64,000 nucleotides of DNA from Hofstenia miamia (GCA_004352715.1 SCFE01000003.1:3534776-3598775); one strand, 5' to 3'. Positions 1 through 14,200 are shown, counted from the first letter of the stretch. Notes: generated from the sequence alone by a model not told the origin. Made by a program: numbers and translations.

Positions 1-1050
1 CGTCAATTGCAACCAATGAATGCTCAATCCATTGAAAGTGAGCACTATACACTTTTATTGTACAGAATTGTACTAAAATTGCTGTGCAAGTTGATTACCA
101 TACACTGTAAGCAATGCTGCATAATGCTGTTCTCTATTCAGACCAGGAACGTTTATTTTCAGAATTGTAAATATTTATTATTGATCTTTCAAAGTTTGTA
201 AGGGCAAGTTCTTAATGATGTTTTATTTTACATGTATGCTTAAGCCTTAAGGACATTTTTAGAGTTTCCTAAACCATCTCACATTCATTGGCATCCTCAA
301 TCGCCTGACATCACTTATATCTCGTTTGTTATCATTATTTATTCTTTACATTTTAAATACGTATTCCTTTATTCTGTTGGTGAACTTCGCAAATTTAATC
401 TCTATATTTCATAGGTTTTCAAGTTTTTTTATAAACTCTCTATAAAAAATCGATTAAAATTTTGCAGTTTTTATGTTTGAAAATTTAACCAAAAGTGATT
501 TCGTCAGAAGAAACCTGAATTTAGTTTTGTAGAATCTTCCCAGTCCCTGACTCTAAAGTGGCGGTATCATAAAGGAAAAATGTGTAAAGGCTGCACGGAA
601 TATAGACATCTGTGCTTCAACGGTTCATATCTTTTAAGTGGCAATTATAATGCTATTGCGAATGTAATTGAAAATATAATTACATACTGTGATAATTTCT
701 TATTACCGCATGTCTTTATTCCTTTATTAGCATAAATTATACATACATGTATATATATTCTTTTTAATGTCAGTGATTATGCTACGTTACTTTCTAATGG
801 CGGTAAATCGTTTGTTAATTATTAGTAAAATTCTCATTAAAATGTTCGTTACATATTCACTATATATCCATATTTAATTTCAAGTTCAGAACAAATCTAT
901 ATATTTGCTCCAAAAATAATGTCGAAATTCAGTGATTGTCTAACCCTATCAAGAAAGTTGGGCTAGTAGACCCATAGTCTCAAACTTAAATTTTTCTGAC
1001 ATTTTGTAACACTTACACAAAGGCATTTTATAAGAACTCTTAAATGGAAG
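1..1050. other. Non-coding flank, no gene seen
   Basis: AT-rich sequence with only short chance ORFs and no recognisable motif. I see no repeat or transposon boundary before the MITE that begins at 1059. Confidence 0.6.
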
Positions 1051-1058
1051 GCACAAAT

Positions 1059-1414
1059 TAGAGATGTGCGCGGTAGTCATTTTATAAATTTTGCAGGAAT
1101 ACGAAACTCTCCGCGGTATACCGCAATGGTTCAAATTTAAGACAGTTACCGCAAAATCCTAATTCATTATCTTAACAACACAAAAGTTAATAAAGTTTTT
1201 ACTGCTAAGCATTTTTTTCATTTAAATTGCAAATTCTATTAATATTTAAGAGTCATATTCTTCTTAAAATAGTTAATATTTGGCATTTTTTAATATTAAT
1301 TTTCATCAAATTCGCAGTGTACTTTCTTTGACCGACGTTGTCACCGCATGTTTTGTCAACGCGGTGTACCGGAATGACCGGTTCCTAACCGCTACCGCAT
1401 CACGCCCATCTCTA
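1059..1414. mobile_element. hAT-type MITE, TAGAGATG family, with perfect 8-bp TSD
   Basis: A 356-bp non-coding element bounded by a perfect 8-bp direct repeat GCACAAAT at 1051-1058 and 1415-1422. It starts TAGAGATGTGCG and ends CGCCCATCTCTA, which are inverted repeats with one mismatch. GCGGTA/TACCGC motifs recur near both ends (around 1070, 1115, 1150, 1355 and 1390). Eight-base duplications and this type of terminus are characteristic of hAT transposons. No transposase is encoded, so it would depend on an autonomous element elsewhere. Confidence 0.85.
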
Positions 1415-1716
1415 GCACAAATATAGAAGAGATCCATTTTGAAATATGATAGAACAATTTAGGGATTGAAACGAAACAATATTTTTTTTCGTTTTGTTAA
1501 CATACCAAACCAACAAGCAATTTATCCAAGTTTTTTATATCAACTATGAAACTAAATGTATTTTACTGATAAAGCTTAGCATATCAATATGTCCAACATC
1601 ATTCATCAAAGCACTCAAACATGCCTGTCCGATTTCGGTATCTACCTTAACGTGTATTGCAGACGTAAAAGCGAAAAAATATCCTAATGCGCAAAAGTAC
1701 GTGCAAACAACATCCA

Positions 1717-1774
1717 AAGTATATCCATGGACTTCTACGTTAGTAAATTATCGTAGAAGTCCATGGTATATCTT
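1717..1774. repeat. Long hairpin, about 23-bp arms
   Basis: The inner 15 bp of each arm (CCATGGACTTCTACG and its reverse complement) match perfectly around a 12-base AT loop, and the outer bases match with about three mismatches. ACATCCA motifs recur nearby (about 1711, 1779, 1849, 1859 and 1872), which suggests the fold is part of a small palindromic mobile element whose ends I cannot place. Confidence 0.6.
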
Positions 1775-4239
1775 AGCCGACATCCAAAAGGTATCCTAGC
1801 AATGCACATTTGAATTCCAAAAAATGTCAATTTGTCACCCACGAAATACATCCAAATGACATCCCACATAGACATCCAATAAAGAATGTTGTAAAAAAGT
1901 TGTCAATATTGCACGGCCATGCGGTTCCAATAATATTTGAATAATTTAATATGTAAGGAAGCATTTTGAAGATATTCCAGGAGTGCTTAATAGTTAGTAT
2001 CAACCTTAAACAGCATTTGAAGAACAAACCGTTTTTCCACATTTACAAAGAATTTTCTCCAAGCCTATTACCAAATTTGAAAACTTTGGGGCATGGTTAG
2101 GTCTATTGGGAACCCGCTTTAATGCAATGTTGAAAATTTCTGTTAAAGCGTATTGCTGTGGCAGAACTTGTTGAAAATATTAACAAGTTTTCCTTGAAAA
2201 TTTCGAATTTTTGAAAAAGATTTAAATTCTCTCCATGCCTAGTGTTCATGCATTTAGAAGGTTTTGAGCCCTTGGAGGCAACAAAGAACTTTGACTGTTT
2301 CTTGGAACGTGCAAAGATATTCCAAACCCATTAAGGCGTGCCGTGCGCAAAGTCATAGGTCGCGAGGCCGAAGCGTTTAAAATTTTTTTATAGGATCATG
2401 AAATTTTTTTAAAATCTCTGGGGTGTCTACGGTTAAGCACTTCTTGAGACATTCATTCTGTGCGACCACGTGGATTGACAAAATATATTAAACGAGATAT
2501 TTTCAGAATTTTCTTGATTCAGTATTTTGCCTGAGACCTTCCAACGTTTGATTCTAGATTACTCCTAATATCATTGCTTTGCTTATGATTAAATATTCGG
2601 CATTAGAAGTAGAACTCCACTACCTTGTTTGTTTTACCTAATGGATTGTCGGATAATCAGGCCCTCCTGAATACTGTGTATGATGCATTTTCAAAATCTT
2701 CGACTTTGAAATTGATAGAATAACATTATTTTTAAACCTTGTAATTGTTTATATTCAACATTTTTGCTGCTAAGAGTTTGAAAGTTCAAATATATATAGT
2801 TAACAGAATTTGTTTTTCCATCCAGATTTTGAATATATAATTCGAAAGTTGAAATCGGGCCTTGGTTTGTCTCAATACTGTGAACAGTTAATAAAGAGAA
2901 ATATTTAATAGTAGTTATTATTTTAATATATTTTTAATGCTGCCCCAGAGTTGGAATTGGGCTGGGACTAAACTTGGTTTTAGCTGGACCACATTTTCGC
3001 CATTGAACTTTGGGCCGTGTCAGGCTTGGGCCTAATGTCTAAATTGGTTTTTGAATTCATGAAAAAAACAAACTTTGCAAATGTTAAAAAATATTCTCTT
3101 TAAGTTTAATAAGCCCTGCATTGTTGGCTAGTGCAATACGTCTAACATCTTAATTTTCTCTGTTTACAAGCAAACAGCGTTCAGCGTTTCAGAAAACTCA
3201 TTTTGTGCTTGAATAAGCTGACAAAGAAGCTTAGTAATTGAATATATAAGAACTAATGTGTTCTCTAAATGATAAAAATGCCAATTGCATCCAGAGATAA
3301 CTCTTCTAGGATAATTAGTTGTGGCAATCCTTATGTTACTAAATTGATGGTGGTGGTGGTGGTGGTGGTAGCACGGGTTTATGAAATGAGACATGTACTA
3401 CAGGTTTAATGTATTATGGTTAAAATCGCAACTTTTCAATTTAAACGAGTAATGCGCAATTCATTTCAAATTTTGATTGATTATTAAGAGACGTTGAACT
3501 TTAGAGTGAACTAATATACTCATTCGTAAAGTACGGGTTAATTACCGTTCGACGGAGATGAAAATATCTATTTCTTTGTACTTTTAGCTTTTATCTTTTG
3601 TTTAGGAAAATTTTTTTCTTTTGATTGTATTTGCTCACTTTCTTTGCACGCAAATTGTCAAAAATTTCTCCTCAAACATTGGTTTTGAAGAAATTTGCGT
3701 TTAACAATTACAGGTTAAAACTGACAGTTGTTTACCACTAGCTTTTCGTGACAGGTTAACGGCTTTGGTTCCCACAAGATTTCTGGTAAGTTTGTTTACG
3801 AATCTAGGTAACAACTGGTGCTTTCCGTTTATAGTTAATGCAAAGTCATTGCCAAATCAACTTTCCATAAATAACCAGTCAACTTAATTTCATTGACTTT
3901 CAGCATTACTTTACTTGTAACTCAAAAATGTATTACCATGTTGCGGTATTTTTATTACTTAATTACAGACCGTTTTAAATAGTCGTGTAGAGTACCTTTC
4001 AAAATTATTTTACATGTATTCCGTTAATATTAAGCAGAGTTTCCCAAGCGCGACTCTGGAAAAATATAGGATAAAAGTCGATTTCGTATTTATGCAAAAT
4101 ATCCTAATTTTGTGAAAAGGGGACAGATTTGTATAAATGTTTCTATGTATTCACATCACGCTGCCGTTTTTTCTCGCAGCTACGCAAGCCTGAATTACAT
4201 CAAAGCATAAATGTACAACAGCCATGTATCCGGGAAATT
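1775..4239. other. Non-coding stretch with a (TGG)n microsatellite
   Basis: No gene is supported. A short GGT/TGG run lies at about 3348-3369; read on the minus strand it gives a spurious poly-His string. No transposon ends were recognised. Confidence 0.5.
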
Positions 4240-4660
4240 GTTAATATAACAATCAGCGGTAATGGTACGGCAACAGTAAACAATACATACCGTTTAAACC
4301 GTGAACGGTAATATTTTGGAAGCAAAGTAACATTACGAAAGTGCATGCATTTTCATGAGTTCAGCTAGTGCCTGGCCCTCCACAGCAAATTTTGAAATTT
4401 TGAATAACCGAAAACTATAACGGTAAGAACGGTTCATTGACCGCAACTGGACTGCAACTGCAAGTTGCGGTAACGGTTCTAGTAAGTTAAACCGTTTCTA
4501 CGTTTGCCGTACAACACGAAGTAATTAATGCGAAGAATTATTTCCGGCATCGCCGTTTTTGATAATTTTGATGCCTATTGTAATTTGATGCTTAGCTATT
4601 ACATGTTTATTGGCATTGTGTATATCGAATAAACCGAAATCACGGTTTCACCGAAACCGA
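4240..4660. repeat. Possible MITE with CGGTAA/TTACCG motifs, ends not placed
   Basis: ACGGTAA, GCGGTAA and complementary ACCGT/ACCGC motifs cluster here, a density not seen in surrounding DNA and similar to the repeated motifs inside the bounded hAT MITEs. I could not find a matching target-site duplication. This is an inference from motif density only. Confidence 0.3.
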
Positions 4661-7600
4661 GCTCATTTTTTGGAAGCATCCGAGCACTATGCGATGAAAA
4701 TACACGAAATGTGTGTGAACATTATTTACTCTTGGTTCAGAAACAATTTTCTGAGAAATTCTTAGAAATGGTATTTAAATTGATCAACCATGACTGCATG
4801 TAGTTTTAACAAATCAGGAGTGTTCAAAACCTAATAAATCAATTGCATGATGGTCATGCTGCAATGTCTTCTGCCCTTTTTGCTATCTTCCATAATAACT
4901 CCTTAGATGTTAAGGTTTAGCTTGAATTTCAGTTGTCTGCGAAAATTCCGTCTGCTTCATTAATAAAGATCGATCAATCCGTCGTTTTTGCTTAATTTTT
5001 TCCTGAGAATATTTTTTCGTAGTAATGCTTAAATGTCTGGTTTTGGTATAATTGCTTGTTTTTCTATTTGCAATTTTAGAATAAACTCAATTTCAGGTAG
5101 TATTGATATAAATGTAAGAGGAGCCCGAATCCACTAGTGGTTCAGCCGTTATTTTGTTTTGGCTAGGCTCGGTTACTTTTATGAGACTTATTCATTTGAA
5201 ATATGTTCAAATTTGTGATTGTTAGTTTTGGAAATCAAATATGTAACTTTTTATCATTCTCCTAATGGAATTCTCGTATTTGTCTATGTTCTTCAACCGA
5301 CTGACAAATATCTCTTTTGTCCAAATTATTTTTAAACCTTTATAATTAAAATAAAATGCTAAGTAACAATTTTTAGTATATTATTTTTAGTTTTATGGGT
5401 TGGTACAGTTTCTTGTGTCGTATGAAAGTTCCTAAACATTTCAGATATTGAAAAATGATTTTCAAATACTCAATATACTTCATGGATTAAGCATTATTAC
5501 CTAGACCAGGCGGTATACAGATACAGCGGTATTTTGGTAATATCGAACAATACCATTATGGCGGTATTTTGCTAAAAATTTTGCCTGTATTAGATTTAGG
5601 AGGTGTATGTACTGTGTATCAAAAACAAGGCACATTTATCAAATTTGAAAGGCTATCATGACTTAACTTACTTATTGGCACAATTTGTTTATCAATGTTC
5701 TGCACTTAGTGCATGAATGTACTTTTTCTCACGCTAATTGTAAGTTATTAGTATTTATACGATGAATTCGCCATTTATAATATGTTTATGTTATACCTTG
5801 GCTGATTATGACGGTTTAGAAAAATTAGTGATTGCAGGCATACTAGAAAGCAATTGAGTTAAGTAAGAAATCTACGTACATTTTACGGATTTGAGAACAT
5901 TCTTTTCAGTTTACAGGAAACTTAAAATGCTATTTATTTGTTTTTATACATTATTTGTTTATGTAATATTTTTATTAGAATTCCGTAGTGAAATTATTAA
6001 ATTTCATTTATTTTGTCTTGGGAGTAAAGATAAGCAAAGAATTTACAGCATGACGGTCCGGAAGATTGCCTCCAAATTGCAAATTGGCTAGGCATTGCTA
6101 TTTTTCATTGTCATATTAGCAGATCCTGGTACCGGTCCGAACCTATATTTCGTATTTAGCATTTTAAGTATCATATATTTGACTGAATTGGCCTCGTATA
6201 AGAACACTAATTTTAGTTTTGGGCTTAATTACCGTTCTATTTGCAACACTAGGTGCGTACTAGTAAGAAATAGGGAATGTTGGCGCGATAGGAAATCCTT
6301 CAAGTGTTTCGAGGTATGTTGTATGTGTGTTCGTGTAAAAGTTTCCGCTATATTTTACGTCATTACCAAATGTGCATAATCGTATAGAAAATCGACTATG
6401 CAACTCAATCGCCCATTTAGCGTACTTGGGAGTAATAAAATTCTCAAGAAGTTCGTTTAGGCGGATTTATTGTCAAAGATAATTATTATTTTGTAGACCA
6501 ATTCTATGTATGTACAAATGTTGTTTAAAATTTCTTCCAATTAGTAAAAATAATTTTCTGATCTGCTTAGCATATCCTTAGCTCTCTATAACGATTTTGA
6601 ATATTTCATGGAATTAAGATTGAAATTATTTGTTTGATAACGGGTTTATTAAGTAGATGAACATGCTTTGCTATATTATAGAATATTGAACTCAAAGCAG
6701 TTGTATGCATTAATGTTCTGCGCCAACACTCAGTCCCGTGGGACTGTCACCTGGGCAACGCATTTACGTATATTGGATTTTTCGTACATCTATATTCCTA
6801 TATTTTACAGATTTGCGTTTTATATTGTTTTTTGTATTTTGATTTTTTCTCGTCTGCTATTTCGTATAATTGTAATAGATGTTTAGAAATGATCCCCTTC
6901 ATATAAATTGTAACTTTTGTTGCCCACACTTTACATTTTTTGCCAGATGTTGAAAAGAAACCAATAATCTATTGATATCTTCTTTTAAGTTAGATTACAC
7001 TTAATACAGTCTCTTAACCTAATCCTGAAAGAAAACTGTCAGCCTCAGCTTTCTCTGTTTTGCTTCGTATATATACGATATTCTCTTTAAGCTAATCGTA
7101 TATTCACGTATATGAGTTTTTTATAACGAATTCGTATGTGTATATATACGTCAATGCCCTGCACCTGGGATGGAATATTTCGGTGGGATTATTTAAAAGC
7201 TGTAGCAACTACACGATTTAATCTCCCTGAATTTAACAGGAATTTGTAGAATACCAGCTTTTTCCGTCTTTGCTATGCGATTTAATCTGCCAAGTCGGCC
7301 TGGTTTAATCGTATACTTAAGTCAGAAAAGTTGGCATTGGATAAATTCCGGATTTTGTTCCTGTGAAGCAGTTGGTGATGTCTTTACATGATTTAGTCTA
7401 TCCTAATATTGCTAATAATAATTGGAAATTTGGGTCAAAATAGAACCTAGGATGTGGGATAAACCGGACAATGGGACCAATACATTCTGGTCCATCAAAC
7501 CCTAGCATGCATCAAACTATTGACTTTTGCAATTCAGATCAAATCACAAAAAATTAAGGGGTTTACACTTTTGGTTTATTAATGGCGTTTAATAATAAAT

Positions 7601-8168
7601 TTCATAGTTGTAATAATATAAAATCAAATGTTAGTAAAATCGTTCTTATAAACTTGGCTTTGGGAAAATACAGACATAGACGCTATGGTTGGAAAATAGG
7701 AGCAGGTAGAACTAGCTTAAAATGGAATTCTTCGGGTTCCTGAGACTAAATATTTTAGTGAGACCGGATCGCGAATTACTGAAGAAGCCAGCACAAAGCC
7801 TTCAGAATCTCGTTCATTGTTGGTAATTTTGTGTAAACTAGACATCATACGAAGCATATCAGGACTGTAAATCGGGAAACCCAATCCAAAATTGAAGTAA
7901 TGCATTTTGATCCAAGCCAGTCAACTTCTTTTGAGTTTAATGTACTTTACCCAACCCAAAGTTGTCAAAGTGTTACCCACAATTTCAATACTTTTACAGA
8001 TTTATGCTTCATTATCAATATATATATGTAAATGTGTTTGAAAAGAAATAAATATAAAATGTATTGAAAAGTAAAAATAGATAAAATAGTACTAAGAATA
8101 AATGTTTGAAATCTGAAACCCATGCCTACACATTGTTCAATAACCTTAAAATGACACATTTTTTTGAA
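4661..8168. other. Non-coding stretch, nothing firm
   Basis: Only short unsupported ORFs. A small cluster of GCGGTAT/ATACCG-like motifs at about 5510-5575 may be a relic of another MITE. No promoter, RNA gene or bounded repeat was recognised. Confidence 0.5.
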
Positions 8169-8176
8169 ACATTGAC

Positions 8177-8670
8177 TAGGGTTGTGATTACCGGATCATA
8201 TTTTTATTACCGGTAATTCATTACCGTTTTTTTGAATTACCAGTATTACCGGTAATATAAACTGATATTTAGAAATATATATACAAATAGATTTGAATAA
8301 GCATGGTACGTGCCTAAGTCCTTTAAACAAAAATGATAAAATGAAAGATTAACAAAACAGCTCTAACTACAAAATGTCAAGCTTGAATAAAATTTTGATT
8401 GTAATGCCACTTCAAAATACAAAGAATGTTCATTGTTTCACCGCTCATAAGATTTCTGGTTTTCGTACAGAGTGGCACTAAATGCTCGCTCCCACTCAAC
8501 AGGAGGAATTGAAAACAAGCAATCACAGACAAAATTTAATATTTACTTAAGTTCTTATATAACAACTTAATAAATTTTGGTAAAAAAACGCTAATAGCCT
8601 CGCAATTACCGAATTTTCACGTCGATTACCGGTATTTCGGCAATACCGGTTACCGGTAATGGCAATCCTA
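8177..8670. mobile_element. hAT-type MITE, TAGGGTTG family, ACCGGTAAT-rich
   Basis: A 494-bp element starting TAGGGTTGTGATTACCGG and ending CCGGTAATGGCAATCCTA, an imperfect inverted repeat. It is flanked by ACATTGAC (8169-8176) and GCATTGAC (8671-8678), an 8-bp duplication with one mismatch. The self-complementary motif TTACCGGTAA recurs in both subterminal regions. The AT-rich interior encodes no transposase. Confidence 0.8.
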
Positions 8671-8678
8671 GCATTGAC

Positions 8679-10922
8679 CCGACCCATTTATATGTTTTTA
8701 TATAATTTTATTGCTTGACCCAATTCATTTGCAGCCCAGCCCTGAATCACATGGGACCGTGGCGGACAAAATTTTTATCGAATTGGTACTTCAATGGTAC
8801 TGGGGCCAATAATTCTAGTTCAGTAGGAGTCTTGTAGAGAACACAGTTTGAGTTATTTTGTTTTGAACTTTTAAGGGGTTATTTCACAATGGGATTTCAT
8901 TAGTAGTGGAGACTAACCAATAATAGCATTTGTTGGCCGGTGGTGTATTTGAAAACGATTAATGTTTTAAAGCACAGAAATATAATGGGCGTGGTTATTT
9001 TTTATGACATTGTAGTGTTATAATTGATTACAATTTTGATGAATAATGTCATGGGACTGTATGTTATTCTGTTTCAAGTTGATATTATTAAGCATGCATT
9101 TAAATTTGTTGCATGCTAGTACAGCTGTGAAAGTTAGATTTTGAAATTTTATCGCATGATGTTGTAATCTGGAAAAATGATGAATGTTTAACAGTCTACG
9201 ATTATTATTGTTAATGTATGTACAATTGAGAATAACAAATGTATCCTCCCAAAATCAGGCTAATTGATTATTGATTCAAATCTAAACAGTTTCAATAAAA
9301 ATCTGCCTTAATTCAATTTTCATAAATTAAATTTACTATATTTAAACTTTAAGAAAATTACTGCTCTATTATGTAGGTAGATTTACAATTATGGTCCCTC
9401 GGACCATAATTTTTTGGTCCCACTACCAATTCTATTAAATATTCTTGTACCAACTGGTCGCACAACACTACTCGCATTATCCCCAAAAAAACCTCATAAT
9501 TTATACGTTTAAATCTAAAGTAGGTGGTCTCAATTTCTTCAGTGATTGTCTCAGTTCTATCTTGGGACCAGAACTCTATACACAATAACTGAACAGATAG
9601 GATTTTGCTATATATGCCTTTTCGCACTCCCTATCAAGTGAAAAGATATACACAGTGAAGGTGTTTTAAAAAAACTGCAAATGTGTATAATAAATGCATA
9701 ATGACATTTAGATTCAAATTCAACACCATGCACCTACTCCAAAAAACCAAAAATAATTGTGTGTCATATGAAAACTCAGCCCAATTTTGTTTAATTTTAG
9801 AATTTATTGATTTTAGCAAGAGCTTCATATTTTTAAATTGGTTGATTTTCTTGAACATATTTAACATTATTAATTGAATTTTCAGACTGAGCACACATTC
9901 ATACCATTAGGTGAAAATTTTTCATTTGCTTAATCTTATGCAATTGCTCTATTTTGTAGTGAATAATGCAAAAATCTCCTAAAAACACAACATGCTATTA
10001 TTAAAGCTTAATTTGAAATTTGAAAAAAAATTGTGCTTAGTTTTGAAAAATCGCACAGATTCAATGTTTCCATTTTTGAAGTCAGTAGATGGTGGTGAAC
10101 TCCGTGCATAGTGATGAAATTTAAAAATTGAAAATTGAATAGTACGTGCCCTCCCTAGGACCCAGCTGTGCACTTAGCATTTCATTCTACATTGGCCCAC
10201 TCTAAAAAAATTTTTTGTATCCGCCCCTGCAGGAAAGCCATTAGGACCAACAGCCTATATGTTTAGATGGTAATTCCCACCAAGTTTTCCGAAAAAAAAG
10301 TTTTACTCCAATTCTAGTATGCTCCTTAAAATATACTCCTTAAAATGTCTCCCTATGAATATTTTAAATATACTATATTAACAATAAAAATTTGTGAAAA
10401 TCTCTATCTCTATATTGCCTGAATTTTCATCAAAACTAGCCGAGAAATAGAAAAAATGTAGACATGTTTATTTTATGATGAATTATGCTTTTGATCATAA
10501 ATAGCCCCTTTTTATATTGCTGGTGAATGAGTGTGTAAAGTAAACGAATTAATGTTTACTTGCAAAGCGCGTTCCCATCGTTCAAAAATAATACACTTTC
10601 TTTAACAATAGTGTTTTGTAAACAGCCATCAAGGTCGTGTGAAATCACACATAACGTGTTGTTAAACATTTTTAGAACTAAACTCAAAATTTGGTTGTTT
10701 TTCTTAATTCAGCAAGTAGAGGGAATCTGATCGCGAATGGAGAATTAGAATAGAGAAATAGCGCGTTAGCGAGGCATTTCGGCTCTGCGTGCGTTTACAA
10801 CTGTCTATAATAGAAATAATTTCTTTCGCTTTTTGTCCAGTCCTTTAGCATTTAATGTATGCGGCGTAACTTGTGGCTTTCACGTGTCGGATGAATTCAA
10901 TATTTTAGCGACAGTTCATGTG
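8679..10922. other. Region upstream of the MFSD2-like gene
   Basis: No gene recognised apart from the MFSD2 5' untranslated region, which should lie near its 3' end. The open frame extends upstream of the first ATG without an in-frame ATG, so the transcript start and any leader exon remain undefined. One short hairpin lies at 9388-9410. Confidence 0.5.
9388..9410. repeat. Perfect short hairpin ATTATGGTCC / GGACCATAAT
   Basis: Ten-base perfect arms separated by CTC. A further GGTCC copy follows at about 9416. It lies far from any gene; a terminator role is not supported in this eukaryotic context. Confidence 0.6.
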
Positions 10923-11242
10923 ATGAGGAAGTCTGTGAAACTGAAAAAGTGCCCATCAGAAACTTTGACCTTTTGGCAAAAGCTGGTGCTGGCTGTTGGA
11001 GCGGGTCCTCTCTCTTTGTCGCTAGTCACTAGTCTTGTCTACATTCAGAGCTATTTATTGGAAACAGCGGAAGTTAAACCAACTTACGTTAGTATTATTT
11101 TATTCTCTGCGAGGGTGTTCGATGCAATGACCGATCCAGTGGTCGGAAGTCTAGTTAACAAATCACAATCGCGGCGGAATAATCTTCGTCTGTGGATGGG
11201 TTCTTCACTCCCTTTTCTCATCATTTTCTATTGTATTTTGTG
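10923..11242 (+). CDS. MFSD2: MFSD2-like coding exon 1
   Basis: Encodes the cytosolic N-terminus and first helices, including SIILFSARVFDAMTDPVVG, the motif-A region of this family. The frame is open upstream to about 10833 but the first ATG is at 10923. It ends in TG before a GTAAGA donor; joining to exon 2 restores a Trp codon (TG|G), matching the family's W at the end of helix 3. Confidence 0.85.
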
Positions 11243-14200
11243 GTAAGAATTTATATTGTTAATCTTGGAACTAACTTAAAATTTTTGAAATATATTTATT
11301 AGCTGAAATTTTTAATTGTCGGCCCTATTCAAATTTGACTAAATGAATTGGGCTTGGAATCATGATTAGTTACTTTAGCAAATCTCAATTATAAACATAT
11401 AGTGCTGGTTCTAATGATCGAGACGGTTTAAGTTGAATCGAACTTTTATCAAATTCGCCCCTGTACTGTATATATCAATTTTACATTAATTTTATTTAAT
11501 TCTTATAACTACACGTTGAATTTGAAGCATAAGCATTTAATACACCGTGAATAATTTCCAATTATTGTCAACCATTTCCAAACGTGATTGAAACGTGTTG
11601 AAGGATTTGGCTATTTGAGGCTTGTACACTAATATTTAGAGTGTACAAGTAGTTATTTTAAACAGTGGGTTAATTTAAGAGTGTCGAATTTAATTGCTTT
11701 TTGGTTGAAAGAGCGCCATGGTTGAATACGTTTTCGTGTCATTTCCCTAGATAAATGACTTTTGTTAATGTCTTGTATAGAGCTATATTCAATCTTTCTT
11801 TTCCCGCAACACGCGTTTTATCAATTCTGATTTCTTGCTAATTTGATGTCTACTCCGATGCGTATGTGGAAATTTGATTGTTGTGAATGACCAAAGGGTT
11901 CTTTAATGGACATTCACAATGTTTTGTATTTTCCACATTGCGAGCAGTTCATTTAGTTATAGTGACGTGTGCTTAGAGACATGGTGTAATGTCAGGCCAA
12001 CTCCTCATCTGATTTTTTGGATTTAGAATTTTATTGAAAGAGTTACATGCATTTTAGGAACCATTTTTTTTGCAATGTATTTTCTTGTTATATATCACTC
12101 GATTAGATACAATCCAGATTCATCCTTCAAATTCACAGTCATACTCACATCACTGGGTTTTCCAAAAAGCGACGACCTTATTTTTTATTATCTTTATTTA
12201 TAAACCCCAAATTCTTCAATTTATATATATATATATGTCCAGTGTTTTATGTAAATTTATTGAAGATTTTAAATGCGCTGTGGAAGCCTAAATGGATACT
12301 CTGTCCAACTCTATGTTATGATTATTGAAACAAAAATGCTTGTATTTATAATTTACAGGCAAAGTGAAGAATTTTTAATTTAAGTTTTTAGTCAACGAAC
12401 AGCATTAAAACCAGACGAAGCTTATATGATCAACATAAATTTAAAGAATGATAATAAAATTTAGAAATAATATTACTTAATATCAAGTAGTTGGTTGCGT
12501 CTGACCAGAGGCTAAGGAACAGGGGTGGCTGGGAGGACTCCAGCCCTCCCAATCGTTGTTTTTTTGCATCAATTCATCTTAAATTTGAGAAATTGAAGCT
12601 TTGTATAGGAAGGACCTCAGTTCAGCCCCTCCAATAATAATATTGTTCCTTAGCTCTTGCGCTTGACTTTGTTTGCATCATTAAAAAAATCGTTAAAATA
12701 TATTATTAAAATTAATGCTAGGTGGAGTTTGTGTCACGCACCTGTTGTTGTTTTCGCTAATCTTTAATTTAGGGATACAACACGCTTATCTCTTTATCAG
12801 ACTTTAAATTACTTTTGTCATTGAAAAGATTATTAAAGTCATGACAACTAATTTCATAGCAGAAGTCATTAATTCAGTCGCGAATGTGTTTTGTTTCCTC
12901 CGTAATTCATATTCATTTATTGAAGATTGAAATCTGAAAGTTGCCTGACAGTGTGTTTTGTATCAAGGAAGTTTTACATATTGCGTCTACCTCCCTCATT
13001 AATGTTTAGACCATTTTTTGAAAAGTTTTTAGTGACCCTCAACCTCATGCAAATATCTGAAAACTAGTTACAGACAAACTTGTCAACGAGGCGAAATTTC
13101 TAAGCTCGGCTCGTTCTAATTTTGAGTAAGTTCGGCTCGGCTCGGCTCGGCTCGCCACATAGAAACTTTCAGTGAGGCTCTTTTTGACTCGATATTTTTT
13201 TAAAAAATATTGCTTTCTCAAGGTTTGTTTACAAAGCTCTTCCCATTATTTAATAAACATTTCTAAAATAAGATTATAAGAAAGACATATTTAATGAAAC
13301 AATACGAAAAATTTTCATAATCAATTTAACCAGCAGAACTAGAAATTTGCTTTGCTTAAAAAAGGCTCGTTTTGTGCTCGTTTTGTGCTCGTTGTATATC
13401 TAATGCAGTGCTCAAGCTCGGTTCGTTGACAAATCTGGTTACATAACACGGTGTGAAACCCAAAACATGTACCTGTTGTTGTTTTTCCTGAATACAGTCA
13501 TGTTCACGTGAGCAACGTTTTTGCTGTTAACACTTGAATTTCGACTTGGTTTAGAAATGATTAATTTAAGTATATTTGGTTTGAACCATGTTTGTGGGTT
13601 TGTTTCCCCTTTTTATACATATTAGATTTTTTATTGGTTAATCATGTACTTCTATAATAATTTAGAGAATGATGCTCTATTGGTAAAATAATAGTATTTA
13701 GTGAAAACTATAGTCCTGGACAGCTCGTTCATTATTCAAGCCTGTTGATAAAGGTTATAGCTATAGTTAAAGCAACATAAAACTAATCTTCAAAGTGAAA
13801 GAGATTCAAAATTATCCTGAAGGATTTAGACTCTATACTAAATAGCCGTGAGATTGTAAGAGTATGGGCGTTTATTACGAATTATCTGATTTAACTCTAA
13901 ACAGCCTGATGTTGTTCATAAGGATACTTTTTCAAACAATATTTTCCAATTTTGGAAATCTTGGTATATTTGGGCTAAAAGGCATTGGTGGGAAGAAGTA
14001 CTTGAAAATATTACATGTATATTAAAAATTTTAAACACCCTACGTGCCCCCTCTTCACCTAAGGTTTAGCAATTAACGACATTGATATATATTTTTGTAG
14101 ACGGCCGATCCTCTTACGTGTTTCCGCGTAATGTTTCTTCTCGTTTGTTTTCACTTCATTAAAATCTCAATTTCACATTTCCGGCTTAAACCGGGCATCA

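Noticed and set aside
3164-3394. Poly-histidine protein on the minus strand
   Set aside because: It is a translation of a (TGG)n microsatellite with no other protein-like sequence.
10833-10922. N-terminal extension of MFSD2 from a TTG codon
   Set aside because: No ATG in the extension and no resemblance to the family; the first ATG at 10923 is preferred.
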